Origin: Mytilisepta virgata | Taxonomy: Eukaryota; Mollusca; Bivalvia; Mytilida; Mytilidae | DNA length: 64,000 nucleotides | Direction of reading: 5' to 3' | Assembly (NCBI GenBank): GCA_028015205.1 | Contig: JAPWFG010000021.1 | Location: 2,356,001 to 2,420,000, forward strand | Part shown: piece after piece, positions 58,034-64,000 of the stretch | Layout of the letters: each line of letters starts with the position of its first letter | Position numbering within the stretch: the first letter of the stretch is position 1 | Translations under genes and position numbers: made by a program | The notes under the pieces: model-generated | Seen by the model: only the letters and a program-made list of their open reading frames with translations | Database searches by the model: none | What the model was told of the DNA's origin: nothing

Positions 58034-58746
58034 ATATGGCACGCCGTTTTTATATTTATTCAAATTCCAAGATATCTTATTTATTTAACAAGATATCTTA
58101 TTAAGTATTAAGATATCTTTAATTTTTATTAGTTAATAAGATATCTCTATAAGTTTATAAGATATCTCTATAAGTTAATAAGATATCTCTATTAGTTAAT
58201 ACTAGTTAATCTTATAAACTTATAAAGATATCTTATAAACTAATAGAGATATCTTATAAACTTATAGAGATATCTTATTAAGTATTAAGATATATTTAAT
58301 TTTTATAAGATATCTTATTTAATTTGAAAATAAATAAGATATCTCTATAAGTTAATAAGATATCTCTATTAGTTAATACGATATCTCTATTAGTTAATAA
58401 GATATCTTACTTCTTTATAAAGATATCTTTTAAACACATACTTTATTAGATATCTTATAAAGTTTATAAGATATCTTATAAACTAATAGAGATATCTTAT
58501 TAACTTATAGAGATATCTTATAACCAGTTAAATAAGATATCTCTATAAGTTAATAAGATATCTCTATAAGTTTATAAGATATCTCTATTTGTTTATAAGA
58601 TATCTCTATTAATTTATAAGATATCTCTATTAATTTATAAGATATCTCAATTAGTTTATAAGATATCTCAATTAGTTTATAAGATATCTTATTTAACTAA
58701 ATAAGATATCTCGAAATTGAATAAATATAACAACGGCGTGCCATAT
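58034..58746. mobile_element. Palindromic element filled with AGATATCT repeats
   Basis: About 45-bp inverted ends: tatggcacgccgtttttata on the left and taacaacggcgtgccatatg on the right, continuing through the ttattcaa block. The inside is a dense run of about 20-22-bp units, aagatatctctataagttta and its inverse, in both directions, most containing the 8-bp palindrome AGATATCT. No coding capacity. Confidence 0.9.
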
Positions 58747-58749
58747 GTA

Positions 58750-60070
58750 TATGAATATTATTAACTGTCTATTGGTTAAAAAATCAATGCCAGTTAAAGT
58801 AAAAAAAAATGAAAATGTAGTTCAACCATTGCCAGTGAGTAACATCAGGTGAGATGTCCCCAAGAACCTAGTCTCATTTTTTTAGAAACTTTGTATCGAC
58901 CAATAAATTCTTTACGACGGCTGTAAAATTTTGGAGCAAAGAAATCAACAACAAGTGAACATAACACTGTCTTAGTAGACCTCGCTTTGCAGAGAAAGTC
59001 GTCGTATATATCATATCACAGTAAGGGGTGCAAATATGAAATCATGGAATCCTCTAAAACTTGCTATTTCTCCAAATGACTTGAACACTTTGAATTTATA
59101 CTGACCTCCCTAATACTGCCGATTTCTATTAACCATTTAACCCTTTATGGGAATGTTATTCAATTCTGAGTATTTCGTTTAATAGAGCGGTATTGTCCCA
59201 CCAATAGCTATGAGAGGCTTATTGCTAGTTTTACAGTTAAATCACAACTGTATTGACTTTTACAGTATGTTTTTTACACCAGAGCGTCCGGATCTATAAG
59301 AGGAAAGTTACATGTGTCTATAAAATTGTTTAACCCTACCACTCCAAGGTGTCCGTTCAATGTTTGATTTTTGTGCTCTTTTATATTATTTTTGGCTGTT
59401 GGTCTGTGGATTGGATGGCGTTATACTTGATTTGGTATTCATTGTCGACCTTTCCTATTGTCCGTTTTGTTGATTATTTCCAATTATTTTTATCGTAAAA
59501 TTTATTTAAATTTAAGTATATATTTGACATTGATAAATTTTTATGTTATCTTAATTGCTAGGTTAAATAAATAATTTCAACATAGATTCATGATTTTTTG
59601 AAAACCAAACGGATATATTTTAGATACAGGGACAAATAAGCCTTGGAGATTTTATTTCAATATTTGTTGTATTGTGAAGTGAAAATACAAACATTTCCAC
59701 ACGAATATATTAAGGTAGGTGTTTTGTCCTCTATTTTGATAGTATTAAGAAAAATTGCAAAATGACCATTACTCGATAATACTACATTTACAACACTTCA
59801 TTTCTGTTTAGTTTGCTATGTGTTTTTGTATTTTTTCTATTATCTTGGTGGTATCTGTTTGTCCCGCTACTGTTCTCACAAATTCGCCTTGTCTTTGAAG
59901 TCGGGTTATGTGGTCTTATGGCTTTGGCATTCTTTTACGAGTATTAATAAAGCCCTGTTTATACTCTAGCCAACTTAAACTCTTTAAATGAGTATCACCT
60001 TCACGCAGCGAATAGGATATCATATTAGTATACATGTATATAAAATTCATGCATTTTACATATTACATTT
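58750..60070. other. No gene recognised
   Basis: AT-rich. Nothing supported; short frames lack family motifs. Confidence 0.5.
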
Positions 60071-60071
60071 T

Positions 60072-60165
60072 GTGTCTGGTCGACTGGAGAGGTAAATGCG
60101 CGTAAACGAAAAATTCAAAATTTGCGCAAACTTAAAAGTCAAATGGTCAGATTCAATGGATTATT
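60072..60165 (+). repeat. Repeat shared with 61570-61640
   Basis: gtctggtcgactggagaggt, aaatgcgcgtaaacga and agattcaat recur, diverged, at 61575-61635 (gtctggccaactggacaggc). Family unknown. Confidence 0.65.
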
Positions 60166-60753
60166 TTGAAATTTTAAAGCTTTATCACACTACATTGATA
60201 CAAAAATCAAGGTTTGAAATATCGTTTAGGCCACGCAAAATTAATTACTTGTTCGTCTGACCACCCGCATGTTTAAAACGATCGGTAAAAAAAAAAACTT
60301 TTTTTCTGCCGCCCGCATCCAGCACGGAAACACCCGCATCAGATTCCGGATTTTGTAACAAAAACCTTAAATCACTTGAGCGTTTAGATGAAGCCGTCAG
60401 TACGCGATATTTGAGTGCAAAAATGAGTAACAAATCACACGCCATCGAGTATATTTTGTGGTCTATGTTGTTTCCCAAGTCTGGGTTTTCCAACTTAACA
60501 TGACCAGTCAATGTGATCTCGACGATATATTCATTGACCTATTCAAAACAATACAAGAATATTCGTCTTGCAATGATTTGAACTTTGATATGATAACGAT
60601 CAGTAAAAGCACTTAGACGAGGTGTAACCCTCTCTACCGAGGGAATGTCGCTCTCACGAGGGGAAAATTTCAAGTGATAAAAAATAAAATTATTAAATTT
60701 TGACTTTTATTATTCTAAAGAGTAAAATTCTTCAATTCCTTCCAAAGAAAAAT

Positions 60754-61020
60754 AGGAGCCTCGGTGGCCGAGTGGTCTAGGTAGTTCGTCACGACTACTA
60801 ATGATCACTAGCCTGTCAACACTAAGGTTGTGAGTTCGAATCTCACCTGTGGCAGAGTCTCTTCGACTGCGATCTAAAATTGACAAGGATTGCTAATTTT
60901 CCTACCGAAGGTCGGTGGTTCTCTCCGGGTACTCCGGCTTCCTCCGCCAATAAAAACTTGCCGCCGCAAAATAGCCAAAAGTGCTGAAAACGTCATAAAA
61001 CCCCAACTAAACAAACAAAA
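60754..61020 (+). mobile_element. tRNA-derived SINE with 12-bp target duplication
   Basis: Same family as 7505-7766: head gcctcggtggccgagtggtc, a canonical B box gttcgaatc at 60834-60842, body ctctccgggtactccggctt, tail actaaacaaacaaaa. Perfect 12-bp duplication ccaaagaaaaat at 60742-60753 and 61021-61032. Confidence 0.93.
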
Positions 61021-61032
61021 CCAAAGAAAAAT

Positions 61033-63309
61033 GTTTGTATCTACAATAAGGAAGAAACCACATGTACATGAAATATTTCTTTATTTTTAAAAATGTGTGG
61101 CGAATTGTAATTTTAAATTAGAATTTTTAAAAATTACTTGAAATGCACTTGAACATTATCCCTCATAAAAGGGATAACCACTCGGATGAGGGGTACCTCT
61201 CATCTGAGGGTTTGTTCCCAACCTGTTGATGATCATAAGAAACTTTTTGGGAAAGAGACTGATGGAACATCAATTAAGCCAGCTTTCAGCATGAAGTCCG
61301 TAGTAAATTGATGCATGTATTTTGGATTGAATGTAGATTATTATCCATTAAAATTAAAATAGAAAGAAACATCAAAGATACACTCGGGTACCCATAAAGC
61401 TTTAGACCACCACCATGTTGCTCATTGCATTTAATTGACTGGGTTGATTAATAAATTCTGTCTAAAAAAAAATATCGCTTGCTCGCACCTCTTATTTTCA
61501 TCAAAAATCCGAAGAACAAGTGATTAATTTGGCATGGCCTTATTAAATTAGTTAAGTTTCTGGAGGTGATATTTGTCTGGCCAACTGGACAGGCAAATGC
61601 GTGTAAACGAAGAATTCAAATGGTAAGATTCAATCATACCCAGCTATATCGGCCATCACGTGACTTTTGTCTATATCGATATGGTATAAACTCAGTTCTT
61701 AAAGCGTAAAGGAAATATAATGGGAGTTGCACTTTAAATTGCAATATCTTTTTTTATATACGAGCTTTTCAAAATGTACATCTTCTGTGAAAATCTTGAA
61801 TCTTTCCTCTTTCTTTTGGTATATGACACTTGAGATAATTATTTTGATTGGTCCTGTCCAATTTGATTTCAAAATATGATACTTTTTCGACGAAAATACA
61901 TGTATTTTACGTTAAAATTAATCTTGAAATGGAAAATTTTCGTAGACCCCCCTCTTTACCTGAGGGTTTTAAACCCCCAAGCATTTTTAAAGTTAAAGAT
62001 GTACATCTTTGCTGATAACATTTAAAAAATTTCCTTTCCAATGATATAAAAATTGTGAGAATCGGATATAGATTGGTCCTGTCCAATTTGTTTTGAAAAA
62101 TGCCAAAATATTAAATTTATTTAGTTGTCGGACCAAATTCAAATTATAAACTCGATTCTGGTTCGGGTAATGTCCTGTGATAATTCCGGATTCTTAAGAA
62201 CGCATTTTTGATGCTTTAAGTATGTTTATTAGAGATGCATAGTGTTCTCATTGTCAACTTATAAAATATGTATACATAGGTGTAAAAACATCTTTCCGTT
62301 TTAATATAAATATGAAAATATGATATAATTGTAATTTATAAGTTTGTTTAATTTTGTTCCCTTTTAATGAGGACCTCACAAATGTAAAGGTGCAATTATA
62401 CTTCCTCGACACCTGCTGACAAGTTTATAAGGTAAATTCAACACACCGATGAACACAGCGGGTAGCCGTGACAGGTGTAACTTGTTAATTGACCAAATTA
62501 CCGGAACATCAGGGGTATATTATGATAAAACCCTCTTACATGTTTTTAGCATAAAGGGAAAAGCTAAAGGTCCAATATAGTTTAAGAGCAATTAATATAA
62601 AAAAATAAAATGTTCTTATGAGATATAGAGGTCACATAAAATTTAAACAGTGATAGTCAAAACTGGCAGGATGCCTGTCTGCTTCATACATATATAAATC
62701 AAGTATTAAAATGCTCATAAATGCTTAAGTTTTTATATGGTAACATTATGAAATTATATCATTTGACAAGAATCTCAACAAAAAAAAACATATAAATAAT
62801 GGCAAGAGAAAGGTCATTTTAGATTCATGATCGTCGACCATAATTAAACATTTTATGTTACAATATTTTATTAAATGTATTCATTACTAAAGTTCAATTG
62901 CTGTTCATTACTATAGCCTGTCTCTACAGTTGTTTAAAGTATATCATATACATGTACATCAGCCTGAAAAGCACTCTTATTTTACATGAACCAAAACAAT
63001 TAATTGTAGAACTTAAAAATCGGTCCTACTAAAAGAAGCCTGCCAAGGTAAATGAAGCCTGCAAAAGCCTGCAGGTTAATGGCTATAGGTACGTGGAATA
63101 TTTTTACATATTATGGTAGATGAAAGTATATTATTTGATAATATCGAAAAAAAATTGATTTTTGATAAGTTTTTCGACTCTTAATCGATGATTTTCTATT
63201 GTCGTATTTGAAGCCTGCAAGAATGCGACGCCATCTTGTTTTACCTGAGATTCGAGTTGACACGTGTAGTTAATTAGCCAGTGTATATTGTAGAATAAAC
63301 AATTTTATT
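61033..63309. other. No gene recognised
   Basis: AT-rich sequence. Contains a partial MITE end (cgcttgctcgcacc near 61478-61492, with text to 61548 similar to 57605-57680) and the repeat at 61570-61640. Otherwise nothing supported. Confidence 0.5.
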
Positions 63310-64000
63310 AAGTTTAATGTTAATTGAATGTAATAAAAATGTAGAACTCTGTGTCATATTCATAAATGAATATGTTACCAGACCCAACGACGATAATCAA
63401 TACAAAGATTTTTTGCAGATATTTACAGATGGATCAAAAGATCCAGTTACAAATAGTAGTGGCTGTGCCTTTGTTATTCCGAAATTAAAAATTCATAAAG
63501 CATTTAGATTATCTAATTATGCATCCATATTTGTTTGTGAATTAATGGCTATTTTTTTTACTTTGAACTGGCTTTTAGATTATAAAACATGTAGTATAGT
63601 TATATTTGTAGATTCCCTAGCAGCACTTAAGGCCATAAAAAACTCTGTGTACAAAGTTAAATGTCAGATTATTTTTATATTTTTTCTACATACTCTATTT
63701 TAATTAAAACAGGGAAAAATATTATATTTGAATGGATACCTAGCCACGTTGGCATTGTAGGAAATGAGCTTGCAGATACTGAAGCAAAACATTCTTTAAC
63801 ACTAGAATCAATATTTTTCACCCCTTTATATAAAGATGACATTAAAACTGTTTGTAAAAATCTACTCAAGAATATTTGGCAGTCAGAATGGGATAACAAT
63901 AAAGATAAACATTTTTATCAGATTTGTAATACCGTAAATTTTAATCTAAAAATACCAAAATTACTACGCAACTCAGAAATTTTATTATATAAGCTTAGAA
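63310..64000 (+). pseudogene. LINE RNase H domain, one frame break, runs off the window
   Basis: RNase H type I domain of a non-LTR retrotransposon (I-like group, the LINEs that carry RNase H). The frame from 63317 shows FTDGSKD, CELMA and FVDSLAA, giving catalytic Asp, Glu and Asp. After a one-base-type frame change at about 63660-63700 in a T-rich stretch, a second frame shows FEWIPSHVGIVGNELAD, with the fourth acidic residue, then an open tail to the window end. No upstream reverse transcriptase is visible, so the copy is 5'-truncated near 63.3 kb. Confidence 0.85.

Noticed and set aside
60245..60511. 88-residue antisense frame
   Set aside because: No family recognised, no splice or promoter context, and it ends in low-complexity sequence; may be part of an unknown repeat.

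Overview
The window is AT-rich animal genomic DNA from a marine bivalve, most likely a mussel (Mytilidae, probably Mytilus or a close relative). Evidence: one long multi-exon gene with GT-AG introns; a tRNA-headed SINE; non-LTR retrotransposon pieces; an apparently intact Tc1-like transposon; and interspersed repeats I know as very common in mussel sequence (the TACGACCGC-headed repeat at 41.2-42.6 kb and the GAGAATGGAAACGGGGAATG repeat at 15.5 and 24.3 kb). The genus is inferred from remembered repeats, not from a search. GENE: the only confident host gene is NOL6 (Nrap/Utp22, a small-subunit processome protein). Seventeen exons on the + strand run from 1995 to the stop codon at 43731. All intron phases agree and give about 867 residues, so roughly the first quarter of the protein lies upstream of the window. 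Introns range from about 170 bp to 8.7 kb. LAYOUT: 1-2 kb upstream intron; 2-6.6 kb exons 1-5; 6.6-13.9 kb one intron filled by a 55-bp minisatellite of about 90 units, interrupted by a SINE and a palindrome-headed element; 13.9-16.5 kb exons 6-9; 16.5-17.8 kb a 67-bp minisatellite; 18-19.7 kb a palindromic element and an antisense LINE tail; 19.7-22.8 kb exons 10-12; 22.8-31.5 kb an intron holding a 4.1-kb long-TIR element, a 28-bp minisatellite and palindrome-headed repeats; 31.5-37.9 kb exons 13-16; 37.9-43.6 kb an intron with the Tc1 element; 43.6-43.7 kb the last exon; 44-51.7 kb a mosaic of palindrome-headed elements; 51.7-63.3 kb largely unannotatable AT-rich DNA with retroelement relics, MITEs, palindromes and a second SINE; 63.3-64 kb a LINE RNase H domain running off the end. 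MAIN NEW OBSERVATION: two large intronic minisatellites in NOL6 are amplified exon edges. The 55-bp unit carries the 3' splice acceptor plus the first about 28 bases of exon 6. The 67-bp unit carries the end of exon 9 plus its 5' splice donor. Smaller decayed copies of the edges of exons 4, 8 and 10 lie in their neighbouring introns. The gene therefore contains long arrays of decoy splice sites that the spliceosome must ignore or use. A second pattern is a common layout (palindromic head, GTC/CCGT-rich stretch, 120-185-bp tandem units, 3' copy of the head arm, then CTAG/CTTG) shared by several apparently unrelated repeat families.
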